This document shows, in pieces, positions 43,966-57,200 of a DNA stretch of 64,000 nt. The DNA lies in the NCBI RefSeq assembly GCF_000143415.4, contig NW_003314267.1:1712449-1776448 (forward strand), in the 5' to 3' direction. The stretch comes from Selaginella moellendorffii. Lineage: Eukaryota > Streptophyta > Lycopodiopsida > Selaginellales > Selaginellaceae. The translations under genes were made by a program, and so were the position numbers. Within the stretch, counting starts at the first letter, position 1; every line of letters begins with the position of its first letter. The notes under the pieces were generated by a model. That model saw only the letters and a list, made by a program, of their open reading frames with translations, did no database searches and was not told where the DNA came from.

Positions 43966-45460
43966 CTAGAAGAAGCCTTCCGTGAGAGCATACGTCCGAG
44001 ACTTGAGAGTTTCTGGGAGTTTCTCAATAGCTTCGATGATCTCCTGGAAGAAAAAATTTATGACGAGAAAGGATCTCTGTGAAGTGAAGTACCTGTTTGC
44101 TGTACCGCGCGGAGAAGTGGATGAGGAGAATCGCTTTGTTTTGGAACTTGTCAGACAATGCGACGATCTGGAACAGGACATTCGAAAGTTCTTGCTAGAA
44201 TTTTTCATGAACTTGCCTCTGAAAGATGAGAGTGGCCATATTCACGAGCGTGTTCTACGGTTCCGCTGTCATTGATGAATGTAGCCTGGGAAGGAAAAAA
44301 GAGATTTGAGTCTAGAAACTTTGAGATCTAGAGACCAAGTTTAACCTCCATGATCAGCAGCTTTGCACGTAAAACGTCGGCATTGTTCTCGTCCCCTATG
44401 AAATCCACTGTGGTGTCTCCCGTGAAAGCCACCTCTGGACTCCGAGTGACGTTCGTTACCTGTGCAAACAGCACAACTTTCGTGACAACAATACACAATT
44501 CTGAGCTTACTTCCACGCCGGAGAATCGTAAAGACTTGATTTTGTCACCGGGAAGGCCCACGTATTCGGGTTTTAGTTTGTTCTTCACAGCATAGATTAT
44601 GTAGCCCTGCAAATGTGGAGTGCAGAAATAAAAAGGATTAGAAAGTGTTCCGAGCTCATGCAATCTACCTGACTGGGAATTACGTGGTACGTCTTGAAAG
44701 GCTTGACGATATATCCTTTTCCAAGATCATACTCTTCACCAATCTAGCAAAAGAACGTAAGCAAATAGCTTGAAAGTACTTTGGAAAGAACTAAAGGAGC
44801 TAACTCAGACTAAGCTAGATTTTTGGAAGAACCACGAGAAAAATTTTCACCAACACTTTGGCAAGAGCTGAAAGAGCTAACTCAGACTAAGCTATAGTTG
44901 TGGAAGAACCACGAGAAAAACTTACATCAAGTCCGACCAGCTTCATCGAGAGTTCTGCTTGATCGAGCTCCCTGTAAACGTCGAAGAGCTTTTCCACGGT
45001 GGCTTTGATCGATGAAGGAACGAAAATCGTGGGAGGCTTCATGGAGTAGAGGCCGCGAGTAGCAACGTACATGGCAATCCCTCCCTGGAAAATTCACAAA
45101 AAATGAGCCATGATCCTTCAAAAATCCATAGAAAACGCTTACAATGTGATCCATGTGAGAGTGAGAAATGAAGAGAAAATCCTGAGAGATCGCCCGTTGA
45201 GGACAGCGTCCAATATCAAACGCGATTTTCATGGATGGAACGATCACACAGGTCTCATGGCCGCCGATCGAAATACCTTCTACGGCGAAGCCGCCCGCGT
45301 TCACGCTCGCCAGATCGCGCCGCCCTCCGCGCACGCTTGATTTGAGCTTCGCGTCTTCCAGCGCCACTTCCTCCATTGCGAATCCCGCCGTCGCCCTTCC
45401 TAATCGATGCCTCAACCCTACAATTCTCAAAGAAAATGGGCTTCCCGCCATAGCCAACAT
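43966..45460 (-). CDS. tRNase Z, short form, 327 aa
   Basis: Eight exons: 45460-45143, 45084-44926, 44743-44669, 44606-44511, 44459-44346, 44285-44217, 44167-44093, 44043-43966. The enzyme removes 3' trailers from pre-tRNA so that CCA can be added. The zinc-binding signature HSHMDH is at residues 100-105; FTGDT, GHSHLSE and LIHFSARY supply the further ligands of the metallo-beta-lactamase fold. Length is typical for the short (ELAC1-like) class; the N-terminal 40 residues could be a transit peptide or untranslated (in-frame Met at 45451 and 45376). The intron after 44217 has a GC donor (gcaagt). The start is 21 bp from that of the divergent SET gene. Confidence 0.92.
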
Positions 45461-45481
45461 ATTGTGTTGTTCTTGCGGATT

Positions 45482-48400
45482 ATGGAATTAGGGTTTTGGC
45501 GATGGCGTTGGCGCTGGCGCGCGATCTTGGCTCTGGCGGCGCTGCTGCTGCCGATCCACATTGGCGCTGCGATCTGCGAGCTGCCAGTGAGTAGAAAAGT
45601 GAATTTTGCTGCTCAAATCTCTGTCCCCAGGAATTCTCGCACAGGAAGCACTCGAGATGGATCACAAGGATGTCAAAGCGTGGCATGAATTCCGTGGATT
45701 GGTCACGGATCCGGAGTATCCTGTTAGATGTTCCAAGCAACGAGACGAATTCCAGGTGAGCACTTGCTAGTCATCTAGTCATCTAGCAAGCTAACTTTGA
45801 TTGTAGAATCCTACATTATATGGAGACGCTTACTTCGAGAGAAAAAGCTGTGGCTTGTACTCTGGACTTCAGCGTTCTTCCTCAACCAAAGGACGACTTG
45901 ATCTGCTTTGCTGACTCCGAGCTGATCTCTGGAAAAACGATTCTAAGTTTCCCAGTAAGTGGCCAGAAAACTGGAAAATCAGACTGACATTGTCTTTCAG
46001 GTTGAGCAATGTATCACTGACAAGCTTGACGGTGGCTTGTTGGATGGAGCTCCTTGGGAAGTTAAGCTAGCGTCAAGATTATTGCGAGAAAGGTTAAACA
46101 GATTTTTCTTCTTCTCGTTCCATTGTTGCTAATTCTCGAGCACCAGGTCGCGTGGTGACACATCTAAATGGGCACTGTACATAAGTTCTTTGCCTAAATA
46201 CGTGCCTCTTCCGCTCTTCTTTACAGATATGGTAGATTTGTAAGCTTTGCTGTGGCGCTGATCATCTTGTTCAATTGGCAGGAAATGAACAACATGGAGG
46301 ACAGTTTTGTAGCAAATGAGGTCCTTGAAATGAGACGTTTTGCAATCTTGTCATTTTATGCTTTGCGTGGAGCAGACATTGCTCACGCCAAGTTTTCTGA
46401 CTATGGTAAGCCAACTCAAATGTTGATCGACTTTTACAAATAGCTTGTTTTTACAGTGTGGGCACTCTCTATTGCATTCAGTTTGGGCTGCAGTTTAGGA
46501 AACGATGGAGGACACTATCTCTTTCCATTTCTGGGAATTACTGGGACTGGCAGCGAAAAAAATGGTTGTGCTTAAGTTCCAAGAACTTAGAAATTCTTAT
46601 TTCACTTGTATGTTTTTTTGACAGCAAAACTTACGCTTGAGAGAGGCACGCTCAAGGTCGTTGCGAGTCGTAATGAAAGCAGGGGTGCAGCCATTTCATT
46701 TTATCGCGATGGCACTCGAAGAACTGATGCATTCCTCTTTCAAGGTTCGTTGCGCGTTTATCTTTCTCTAATGTTTGAACTTGAGAGCAGGGTTAATACT
46801 CAAATATGACGTTGTCGAGGGAGCAAGACTATTTTCCGGTTTAAATGTAACACACTTCCTTTCATCTTACACCCAGCCAGTTTATTTTTCTATTCATGCA
46901 GGACGTAGCTGAATGGTTTTTCTCGCGCTATGGTGGCGTCAACAGCAACAGAGTTTTGACGGTAAAAATCAGCAGGGATGCAGCAGAAACAGTAGAAGGT
47001 ATGGCAAGTAGTGGGATTAAAACAGGCCTTTCAGTCAACTCGAGTGGAGTCGTTGCTCCGTCTTTGCTTTGCGTCGTCGCTTCACTTTTCTATGCAAAGA
47101 AGGCGATTGAAGCTCACAACAATAATTTGGGGGGCAAGGCACCGGCGGATTTTGCTGTAGTAGAGGATACAACCTGGGAGAAGGTGATGCACGTGATAGC
47201 AGCGAAGAGTTTACACCCCGCGCTAGATGTGTCAAGCAAAAGCACAGAGGTGAATGAGATTAGTTCGGCATTTTCGTCTGCAGTTAAAGCTGTACAGGAA
47301 CATATAGGTAGTCTAGCGGCTAGGCAGACAACAGATTTTCTAGAGGATCAGTTTCTACTACAAGCGGCAAGATGGGAAGGTATCGGTGTGTCCGCAGAAG
47401 AACCATGTTCAGCTTGTCGGTGGCAGATCGATAAGCAAGGATGGAATGACGTGCTTGCTATAGGTTTCAGATCGTCTTTCAAAGACGTGCTTCGAACGGC
47501 TTTGTCAGAGCGTAAGCTTCCATCAAAAGCGGCTGTGAATGATGACTCTGGTGGAGAGTCCGTTTCGAAGCTGAAAAGTGTAAGCATTTATTGGTTACGC
47601 TTTGCTTTTCCGATTCTGAGGTGCTTTTTCTGGCTAGTTCTCAACTTGGATGGACAAACACGGATTCTCCATTTCTGAAAAGCTAGCTATTACGTCAATG
47701 AACGATACTTCCTACCAGAAAAACGTTGTCCGTGGTGTGCTCGTCTCGAGAGACATCGAGGAAGGAGAAACTCTTTGTATTCTTCCGGTAAGAAACTTGT
47801 GACGAGCGTGCTTTTACCCGCTTTTTTCTTCTCTAGCTTGAGGCAGGTCTCTATGATGGAAGTCCGGAGAGCGAAGCACAAAAGGATAGCTGGGATTTAG
47901 CTGCAAAACGACTCCTACAGGAAAAGTAAGCTTGTAACTGTGAATTCTACTTTTATGACATGATAATTGTTTACAGAGCATTGGGAAGGAGCTCCAAATG
48001 GGCTGATTATATCGCCATATTACCACGAGATATGGCATCACCACTATATCTGGACTCCACTGTATGTTGATTTTCTTTTTTCGATCACACACAAAGCTTT
48101 TACTTTCACCAGGACCTTCAAGAAGTGCAATGGATGCCAGTTTTACGGGAGGTGATTCAAGTGAGAAGATCCATCAAGAAAAGCTTTCAACAATTCAAGT
48201 CTCCTCCATTTTCGTTCGATGACTACAGTAAGGTTATCGTCATGCTCTCAACCACGCTAATAGTGTGGTGCCTTTTCAGAGTGGGCCGTGATCATGGTAC
48301 ACAGTCGTGCCTTCACTTTGCCAGTTCTTCCCGGTGACAGGTACTCCCACTACGTGCTGATGCCACTCATGGATATGATAAACCATCACTACACGTACCA

Positions 48401-49486
48401 GGTAAGGAATCAACTCAAGCATTCAGCGTGGGATCACACGCGTTTTTCAGGCAGACTGGATGTCTCAGCCCGTAATCGATCGTAAGCTAGAGATTATAGC
48501 CAAACGAGCATTAAAGAAAGGGGACCAGCTCTACGCTTCGTTTGGTCCTCGTTCAAACGACAATCTGTTTATGTACTACGGTAAGTTCTATAAAAAAAAC
48601 AATTTTTTCTCGCTAATAACATGATGTATCTTCTTCGTGGCAGGATTTGTGCTTGAAGACAACCCATTCGACTCTGTACAGATATTTTCCTCATTTGAGG
48701 TGGGTCATCTATATGTGCTGAGCTAGCAGAGTTGAAAAGATTTTTGTTTCCAACCAGGATGCGACCTCTTGGTTCATTCAGACATGGACAACATATTGTC
48801 GCAATCATTTACACGACGCTGGCGCTTACCGGAACTGCAAACGAAGCTCATGGAGCGAGACCTGGCCCGCTGTGAAACACGCTATAGATGATTTCGAGAG
48901 CGGGAGCTCTGGCCAGAGCAAGGAATGGTGGGAGCTCGTCTCACACTGGGCTGACATTGGATACCAGTACTTACCATATCAACCCGGTGCCAACGTCTAC
49001 GCATTTGGCATCAGCGATCCAAGTCTCATCTCAGCTTTCACAGCAGCGTCAACTCTCGTCGAGTTTCCTGCCAAGAAAGCGAAGACACAGACCAACAACA
49101 GCACCAGTTCCCTCGAAGAGTTCTTCGCCTGCATCGAGAAGTTGCAAGACAAGTTGATGGACAGACCTTTGCTGGGGAAGCACCCGTGCCAAGATCATCT
49201 CGTCTCGGCTCTAGCGCTGGAGAAAGATGGAGAAGCCATGAAGGACTTGGTCGCCAGACTTTCAGTAGCTATACGCTGTGCTGAGATCCTGGCTACGCTG
49301 CCAACGAGCATCTCCCAGGATCTCAAACTCCTCCGAGAGAGAAGCCCACCGAGCATCCACATTCAGCTGGCGCGAGAGTTTCGGTACCGCAAGAAGTTGC
49401 AGCTCAAGGCAGTGATCCACAGGGTGGTGACTGGAACCAAGACGACGAACAACGCAGCGAAAGAGAAGAACTACTTTGGTACATAG
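45482..49486 (+). CDS. Protein with two tandem LSMT-type SET modules, 1038 aa
   Basis: Eighteen exons: 45482-45586, 45631-45755, 45807-45954, 46001-46092, 46147-46231, 46282-46405, 46457-46564, 46625-46744, 46791-46846, 46902-47579, 47638-47787, 47837-47925, 47977-48061, 48113-48227, 48280-48401, 48451-48580, 48644-48699, 48758-49486. Every junction keeps frame. SET proteins of the Rubisco-LSMT group methylate lysines of non-histone proteins. Module 2 is canonical: FSTWMDKHGFSI, VLVSRDIEEGETL, LMPLMDMINHH, QLYASFGPRSNDNL, GFVLEDNPFD. Module 1 has the same order but more drift (SELISGKTILSFP, SKWALYISSLPK, AISFYRDGTRRTDAFLFQG), and its MLNH-like step is lost. A hydrophobic N-terminus (AILALAALLLPIHIGAAI) looks like a signal peptide. 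The two could be separate genes, but no stop divides them and the 58-bp intron at 47580 preserves frame. Confidence 0.75.
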
Positions 49487-49648
49487 CAACGAGGACCTTC
49501 GTCCGGAATGACAGAAGTTTTACAAGTAACAACAAGGAAGAGCAAAGATTGTCAGACAAAGCGAGAGCGAGAGCTTACTTCGACCGGAGGAGCGCATTCT
49601 TTTCATTCATTTGGAACCAAAAGAACGACGATGAAAGGTGGCTACTCC

Positions 49649-50473
49649 TCACGAGTAATCGCCGATGAAGTTACTGTTGTCCGCGCCAAGGCCGAAGAGG
49701 ACTCCAGCATACTTCTCGGTGGATCCCTTCAACGCCCCCTTTTTCAGCTTCTGGAACGCGCACGACGTGAGCAGGCTATCGGACCCAGCCTGGTGACACG
49801 GCCCAACGCGTTCCACCTCGAGCACCTCGGCCAGCCGGTTGAGACCCCCGTGGAGATTGTCGCAGAACTTCATGAGGTACTTGACGTCGTAGATCGTCGG
49901 GAAGTAGATCCGGAGGAGCACGAAGAAGTCGGCCTCGCTGGGTGGCAAGTTCTGGCAAGTGAGCAGCTTGAGCAAGTAGCCAAAGTCGTAGCCGCTGTGG
50001 AAGGTGATCCAGTGGACGCTCTCGTTGAGGATCACCCCCGAGGACATGAGCAGCTCGCCAAATCGCTCCGCGTCGATGCCGTGCTCCTGGTTCTTCTGGA
50101 AGTCTATGCCGCTCTGCTTGAGCAGCTCGATCGAGTCGTGGGCGTAAACGTCCTCCTTGATGTTAAACTCGCGGAAGTTAAACTGCCAGAGGTAGGACTC
50201 CCGGGTAGAGCCAAAGGTGGGGAGATTGCCGTCCTCGTCAGAGAATGTGAGCCCGAGCTGGATGAGCTTGAGCAAATCGACGTTGGCACGCAGCATCTGG
50301 TACGTGCCTGCCTTGAAGCCAATGGGGCGGACCACCACACCCGGGAACTCGGTGTCCATGGCCAGGTATGGGAAATCGTCCACAATCTCGCGGATGAGCT
50401 TGAATTCCTCCTCCAGATTCTCGGCCCACACCTCCCGGATCCGGAGGGTGGTGCCCTTTGACACTGCGGACAT
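49649..50473 (-). CDS. CAF1: CAF1/POP2-type deadenylase (CCR4-NOT subunit), 274 aa
   Basis: A single exon. This DEDD-family 3'-5' exonuclease shortens mRNA poly(A) tails as part of CCR4-NOT. The catalytic acids are visible: Asp40 and Glu42 in MDTEFPG, Asp in [10 protein letters not shown], and the [10 protein letters not shown] motif bearing His and Asp of the DEDDh type. Length and lack of introns match plant CAF1 genes. It is convergent with the SET gene (162 bp between stops) and divergent from the CFAP45-like gene. Confidence 0.96.
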   Translation of the reverse strand: MSAVSKGTTLRIREVWAENLEEEFKLIREIVDDFPYLAMDTEFPGVVVRPIGFKAGTYQMLRANVDLLKLIQLGLTFSDEDGNLPTFGSTRESYLWQFNFREFNIKEDVYAHDSIELLKQSGIDFQKNQEHGIDAERFGELLMSSGVILNESVHWITFHSGYDFGYLLKLLTCQNLPPSEADFFVLLRIYFPTIYDVKYLMKFCDNLHGGLNRLAEVLEVERVGPCHQAGSDSLLTSCAFQKLKKGALKGSTEKYAGVLFGLGADNSNFIGDYS

Positions 50474-50998
50474 CTACACTCCAGTTCTTTGGCGTCGCCG
50501 GATTCTCTCACCTAGAAACAATGCCAGCGCCCGCTGCCGTGCTGCTGCCGCCACCGCCGCCGCTGCTGGAGATCAAGGAGATCGTCGCGGATTATCGCTC
50601 CATCGCCCTCTTGGCGCTGAGAGAGAGAGGGAGAAGAAAGAAGAGAATGTGGCAAACCCTAGCTCGAGCCAGGGGTCGAACCGGACCCACATTAAAGAGG
50701 AGGAACAGGGATTCGAAACTGGATCGGTTAGTTTGGATATTCGATAGGTATCGGATGGCTTTTGAAAAACGAGCGGGACAGGGATTCTAGGGTTGGGGAT
50801 TTGAGATGTGAGGGCGCTCGGGCGCAACACTGGCGGCTGTCGGCATGCATAGGTCGTATTGATTCGCGCGTGAGCGTTTTGGCTGCCAGTTATCGCAGAT
50901 CTGCGAGAATTTGGGGAGGTTTGATTCTCTGGCTGGATTTGTATCAAGGATTTATCGCTCTGTGTGTGGCAGGGTTATCGAACTAGAGTGTCATCAAG
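50474..50998. other. Divergent promoter region between CAF1 and CFAP45-like genes
   Basis: 525 bp without a coding region. It contains a gagagagagg tract near 50619 and short ORFs that are shadows. Regulatory content is not resolved. Confidence 0.45.
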
Positions 50999-52872
50999 AT
51001 GGTAGCAGTGAAAGAACCCCCGCCGGTATGATCAAGCCTTTTGCGTTTTCTTGGGCGTCCTGCTGATTAAAACTAACGAATGCAGGGGAAAGCTAACGAG
51101 AAGAAGAAGAAAAAAGTGATTCTAAACGAGTTCTCACAGTTACCAGCTAAGGCTAAGGTTTTCTTTCTTTTTTCTTTTTCTTCAGGTTCCGCCCAGACCA
51201 AGCGTCTTTAAAAACATGAAAGAGGATACGGATACAGTGGTTATCTCCACCAACGATGTCAATCGCATCAAGGTATTAAGCTTTGTGCTTTTTGTCTGTC
51301 AGAGTCCGCATTATCTCCTGTTCCAGGTGAATTCTGTGATCCTGACTCCGACAATGAGAGCGCAAATGGAGAAGGAGAAGTACGAAGAAAGGATGCGCAA
51401 CTCTGCCATTGCTAACGAACGCAAGGCCATGATGTTGAAGGTAGTAATCAGTTTCATATCATTCCGATATCAATTTATATACGTGCAGATGGAGGAAGAA
51501 AGGAAGAAGAAGTCTGGTGCTATTCCTGAAAGCGAGAAGATAAAGAAGGAATTAGACGCCATGTATGGCTCTTGATCGTTGAAGTATGGCAGGAGATTAA
51601 TCAATTTTGTTGCATATATTTGGGTTATTTCTCATGCTGTGTTTATTTCAGGACGCTTCAAAACGCCGCGAGGCTTACAGAAGAGCAGCTGGACGATGTG
51701 AAGCGCATGAATCAGATGATGCTTTATGCCAGATGCGTAACTATCAGAGATGAGCAGAAGAAAGAGAAAGTACGTATAAGCATGCTTTTTTGTGAAGGTA
51801 AACTTTTGTATCCCGAACTTGCAGACACAAAAGTTCAAGGAGCTTAAGGATTACAATCAAGAGGTGCACGAGGCCATGATGGCAAAGATTGTGAGAGAGC
51901 AGAAAGCACATGATGATCACGAGGCTCGAAGGCATCACCAACGAATGGAAGGTGCAGCGGTCATAAGGCATCAAATAAAGGTACTGGGAGTGATGAGGTT
52001 CTAAGCGGAAGTGTGACATGCATTTCTAGGAAAGAGAGGGTCACAGAAAAATCGAGGACGAGCTCAAGCAACTCGAAGGAATCCGTATCCGGAGGCAAGC
52101 GGAGAAGGACAAACTTGAAGAGGAGGAAAAAGCTAAAGTGAAGCATGAGGAGGGACAGAAACTTTACAAGGCGCTGTTGGAAGCAAATGCTGCCAATACG
52201 GAACAGAGAAAACTGATGAAGATGCTGGAGAAGGAGGAGGAGCAAAAGATTCAGCTTTACAACTACAAGAAGGCTGTTGCGGAGCAAGAGCGAGCTGACG
52301 AGGCCGAACGGATCCGTAAGCAGAAGGAGCTAGAAACTGCTCGCCTGCGAAGCATGCAAGAGAAGGCGCAGGGTCAACAGGCAGCGCTGGACGAGTTGAG
52401 AGCGCAGAGAATCCAGGAAGCCGTGGAGAGGGAGTGGAGGGAGAAAGAGAAGGCAGCTGCGGAGCGCTTGAGAAAGATGAACGAGGATCTGGCCGAGGCA
52501 AGGGAGCAGCAGAAGATGTTTAAGATCACGCAACTGGCGGAGCAGGCTAAACAGGAGAGAATCGAGTTCTTCAAGATCATAAAGGATCAGCAAGAGGCAC
52601 TGCTCAAGGCTAAGATACTAGCGGAGGAGCAGCACAAACGAAACCTTCACCACAGGGACGATATAATGGGACAGATTGCAAAGAACAGGGAGGTCAGGCT
52701 CAAGGCCATCAAGGAGAAGTTTGAAGAGGGTGCAAGAGCTCGGTTGAAGCTGCTCGCCGAGTTTGAGAGGCTACGACAGATCAAAGAAAGGAAGCTCAAG
52801 GAGTTGGAGGCTGAAGGAGTGCCTGACAAGTATAGAGCGGAATTGGCACGTAAAAAGGTTGTCATCAATTGA
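50999..52872 (+). CDS. CFAP45: Cilia- and flagella-associated protein 45-like, about 482 aa
   Basis: Exons: 50999-51025, 51086-51115, 51186-51272, 51327-51440, 51489-51562, 51652-51769, 51825-51980, 52030-52872. The second exon may instead run to about 51157 with a very short (28-bp) intron. The product is almost wholly charged coiled coil. Family hallmarks are LTEEQLDDVKRMNQMMLYARCVTIRDEQ followed by long Glu/Lys/Arg-rich helices (QAALDELRAQRIQEAVEREWREKEK). CFAP45 is a microtubule inner protein of motile axonemes. In a land plant this implies flagellated sperm, so expression is probably limited to antheridia. A related trichohyalin/plectin-like coiled-coil protein is the alternative. Confidence 0.82.
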
Positions 52873-52941
52873 GGCCGGGAAGGAAAATTACTTACAGGTT
52901 ATTTAAAACTGGTTTTTGGGATTGGGGATAAAAAATCAGCT

Positions 52942-53965
52942 ATGGCGTCTCAAGGGTATGCGTTGAGTTTAGTTTCTTCTTCTTCTTTGGTTTTCTTACT
53001 CTCGTTGGTTTCTTCCGGCAAGGTGGTGGTCCAAAGATACTGTAGCGGTTGTGACGGGAGGGAACAAAGGTATTGGGTTTGAAATCATAAGGCAACTAGC
53101 AAAGAAAGGCATCAGTGTCGTGCTCACGGCGCGGGATGAGAAGCGAGGCCTAGCAGCGCAGGCAAAGCTCAAGTCCGAGAACTTGCATGTCGAGTTTCGG
53201 GAGCTTGATGTGAGCAGCAGCGATTCCGTGGCCGGCTTGGCCAGTTGGCTCGAGAAGGAGTACAAAGGTTTTGACATTCTGGTGAGCGTTTGCTGGATTC
53301 GGCATGATTTCTCGATCGTCACTCGTTTCGATTCAGGTGAACAATGCTGCCGTCGTTGGAAACGAGTTTAGTTTCCAAGCTGTGAAAAACCTCGTAGATA
53401 CAAACTACGAGGGCGTGAAGAGAACCACGCGAGTTTTATCGCCGCTACTTAGGCCCAGCCAAGCAGGAGCTCGGATCGTCAACATCAGCTCTCAACTCGG
53501 CCAACTCCATGTAAGCTTTTCATTCCTAGACAGTTTTTTGACTGATCAGGTTTCTTTTCTTCCATACAGAGGCTTGGCATTGAATCTTACAAAAAGAAAC
53601 TCACAGACATAGAAAACCTGTCCAGAGAAGTGATCGATTCTTTCGTGGACGACTACCTCTCCGCTGTGAGAGACGGCAAAGTGGAGGCCAGCGGTTGGCC
53701 GCGGGGCATTTTCGGAGCCTACACGGTCTCAAAGATTGCTCTCAACGCCTACACTCGCCTAGTCGCTCGAGACGTCCAGCGAGAAGGACGCCAGCTCTAC
53801 GTTAACTGCGTCCATCCGGGCTACGTCAAGACGGAGCTAAACAACAACCGAGGCTTTCTCTCCACCGAGCAAGGCGCGGACACCGCAGTGTGGCTTGCGC
53901 TCGCGCCTGCTAACGAGCAGAGCTCCGGGGATTTCTTCTACGAAAGGACAAAGTACGAGTTCTAA
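52942..53965 (+). CDS. Short-chain dehydrogenase/reductase, 280 aa
   Basis: Four exons: 52942-52955, 53023-53281, 53337-53510, 53570-53965. A classical NAD(P)H-dependent SDR: cofactor motif TGGNKGIG (16-23), NNAA (93-96), catalytic Ser in NISSQ, and YTVSK with Tyr200 and Lys204. The insert before the active Tyr and the end (VHPGYVKTELNNN...DFFYERTKYEF) resemble the carbonyl reductase/menthol-dehydrogenase/salutaridine-reductase branch (SDR110C-like). The substrate is probably a small ketone or aldehyde. The start is only 69 bp after the CFAP45-like stop on the same strand. Confidence 0.93.
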
Positions 53966-54246
53966 AGCTGCGTGGAAATGATCTAGATATGTTCATAGCT
54001 GAGTAAATTATTGTACAAGATGTTTAAATGGATGTTTATTTTGTTGTGAGTGTTTATTCAGCATTACATTTTTCAGCTTAAAAGATAAACATATGACAGG
54101 TATTTATATTTAACAGTTTTCAAATAAAATTATTTAATACTCTTTGATTTATATTATTATTATAATAAAATAATCTAGTAAGAAAAAAATTATTTAGATA
54201 ACTTATTTATGATTTTTATTAAAATATATTTCACTTAAATTATAGC

Positions 54247-57200
54247 TGTGAGGTCTAAATGTATGACTACAATGCCATATACTAATATTAATATAGTGGG
54301 ATTTTGGTAATTGTTATCTAAACCATTCGCTCTTGTATATAAGCTAAGGTTTTTTAGTATATTGATATGCATATTTTTTTCATATTCCATGCACTCACAT
54401 TAATGGAAGTGAGGGGTACCTTTAATTGTCCCTAAAGGGTGCTTGGATTTGGGATTTTAGTTTAAATCTAGCTTTTGCATTGTCTAGATCTAATTTTTTC
54501 CATTTTATTTCTTTTATTATTTCCTTTCAGGATTTTGGTTTAGATCTAGTTTTGGCATTGTCTAAATCTCCTTTTCCTTCTAGCTTTTTTTTTCATTTCT
54601 TTTTTTTTTGCTCTTTCCTTTTCATTCATCTTCATTGTAAATTAGCAATCTCCTCCTCTTTTGACTCTAAAGTAACAATTGATGCAATTATTTGATGTTA
54701 TGCAATTGTAATTAAACAACCAAACTCAGTTGATGGTAGCATTCACAGCACGTGGTACAGCTCCTTCTACTCTTAGTGCCAATCCTCACGTTTAGCCGAA
54801 GTTCTTTCATGGGAATCTTAAGGATGATGTGTATCATTGGTTACATCATTTCATGGTGATTGCCATATATCATTTTTGGGATGATACTTGACATTTGCGT
54901 GAGTTCTCCATGTGTCTCCAAGGGACAGCATTGAAGTGGTATAATGGTTTGAGTGTAGCCACTCGTGGGGATTGGAGTGTTCTCCTAGACGTCTTCAAAC
55001 ATGCATTCGGACATACCAATGATTGTGATGATGCTTTTCAACAATTGCATCGTCTTCATCAAAGGCCATCTGAGTCGGTGATGCAATTTAACGTTGGTTT
55101 CCAAAGCCTTTTGCTTCGTGCAGAGCCAAATATGTCGAAATGGATCAAGCTAGGAATGTTATAGTCAGCACTTTGTCAAGATCTTGTCAAACTTGTGTAT
55201 GCACCTGCTCCAGCCACCCTTGAAAATGCTCTTTGCTTGGCACAACGTTATAAAACGTTGCCTCTTCCACTTTTCGTTGCACGTCCTTCAACTCCACTTC
55301 CTGTGGGTGATGGTCCTGTTCTCATGGAGGTTGATGCTACTGCTACTCGATTCCAAGGACAAGGGCGAGGACGTGGTCGTGACCGTGACATTTACTACTG
55401 TATGTGTGATGAAGTTGGTCACACTTATTGGTGTTCTCCATGTTTTCCAGATTAATGGCTTTCATTTCCTGGGTGAAAACCTTGGTGTTAACAATGTCCT
55501 ATTGGTGCTATTGCAATGGAAGTTTTGGACACTAAGATGCATCTGGAAAACAAGGAGTTGCACAAGTAACGGAGGGACCTTACGCGAATAAGTTAGTGAC
55601 CAAGTTAGTGAATAAGTTAGTGTCCATTTTTCTTTTAGCAGTATCATTAAAGGGTTCACTTGACACCAGTTCATCTAGTGTTTACTTTCCAAATTTGGTT
55701 TTATAACAAAAGGTCTCTTGTTATTCTCTTTGTGTTGGTTGATACAGGTTTAAGTTTATCTTTTATTGCTCGATCTGTTGCCACAAGTTGCCATCTACAC
55801 TTGCGTTGTGTGGCAGAGCCAGTTTTCATTCTTTATGGCAATGGTTGTACACATACATGTGCACAGGATGAGGTGGACCTAGTTGTGTGTATGGGCGATC
55901 TCAAACTTGGGTTGTAGTTATTGCAGGTGGCGCCGAGTCAAGCTTTTGATCTCATCCTTGGTATGGATTGGTTGTAATGCAATTATGCCAAGTGTGACTT
56001 TGAGGCTTTTCCCTTTTGTCTCATACTTCTTTATATTTCATCAATTCCTCTCACTTTTATACCTTTTCGTCCCTTTGCTTCTACCTTTGCTTCCAATACT
56101 TTTGTTTCTCCACTACTTCCTCCTATATTTTTATCATGTTTTGCTCTTCCCTTTTCCGATCCCTCAAACAATCTTTGCGTTGTAACAATTGATTAGCTCA
56201 TGAAGGGGTATGCCAATCTCTTTGAATTTGACCTATTGTCTGGGATTAAGATTGCCACACGTCATCCTATTCCAACTAGGGATGCTCATCCAATCAAGAT
56301 TCTTGTTTGTTATCAGTCACCCAAAGAGATCAAAGTTTTACATACAAATATCAAGGAGATGTTGGAAAAGGGTCTTATTAGAAAATCATGAAGTCCTTGG
56401 GCATGTGAACCTCATATTGTGACAAAGCCTGATGGGAGTATTCATTTCTGCATTGACTATCATTTATTAAATAAAGTGACGATCCCAGATATGTACCCTC
56501 TTCCTCACACTGCTGATATCTTGGATCATCTGGGAAAAAGTCGATGGTTCACTAAGCTAGATCTTGCTTTTGGGTACTGACAAATATCAATGGCCGAAGA
56601 AGATATTCCTAAGACTGTTTTTTATACACTATTTGGTTTGTACAAGTTCTTGATAATGTTGTTTGGTTTGAACAATGCTCCAGCAACTTCCCAGCGGATG
56701 ATGGACGAGGTTCTTTGTGATATGCCAGAGGTGACTACTGACTTCATTAATGATATTTTGATCCACTTAGAGGGGACATGTGAAGAACACATCTGTGATG
56801 TTTGTAAAGTGTTGGATCGGCTACAAAAATTTGGTTTAAAACTGAAGCAGTCAAAGTGTGTGTTCGTGTCCAAGGACACGACTCATCTTGGGTACCATAT
56901 TTCTTGTGAGGGTTTGCAAATTAATCTTGACAAACTTGTAACTGTTCTAAAGTTCCCTACTCCAAAGCATGTGTATGATATGCACTAAATCAGAAGACTT
57001 TAGCAATGCTCGCAACGATGCAGTGTGATCAGAAAAATGATCCACAAAACAACTAAAATATTACACCTTGCCCAAAAGAATGGGTGTTCAAGGATCTCAA
57101 AGAGTTATTAATGACTCTTCCGGTTTTAACATATCCTGACTACACTTGACTTTTCATTTTGAACGTAGATGCTTCTAACATTGGTCTTGGAAGTGTGTTG

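Noticed and set aside
49508-50461. 317-codon plus-strand ORF
   Set aside because: Exact antisense shadow of the CAF1 gene.
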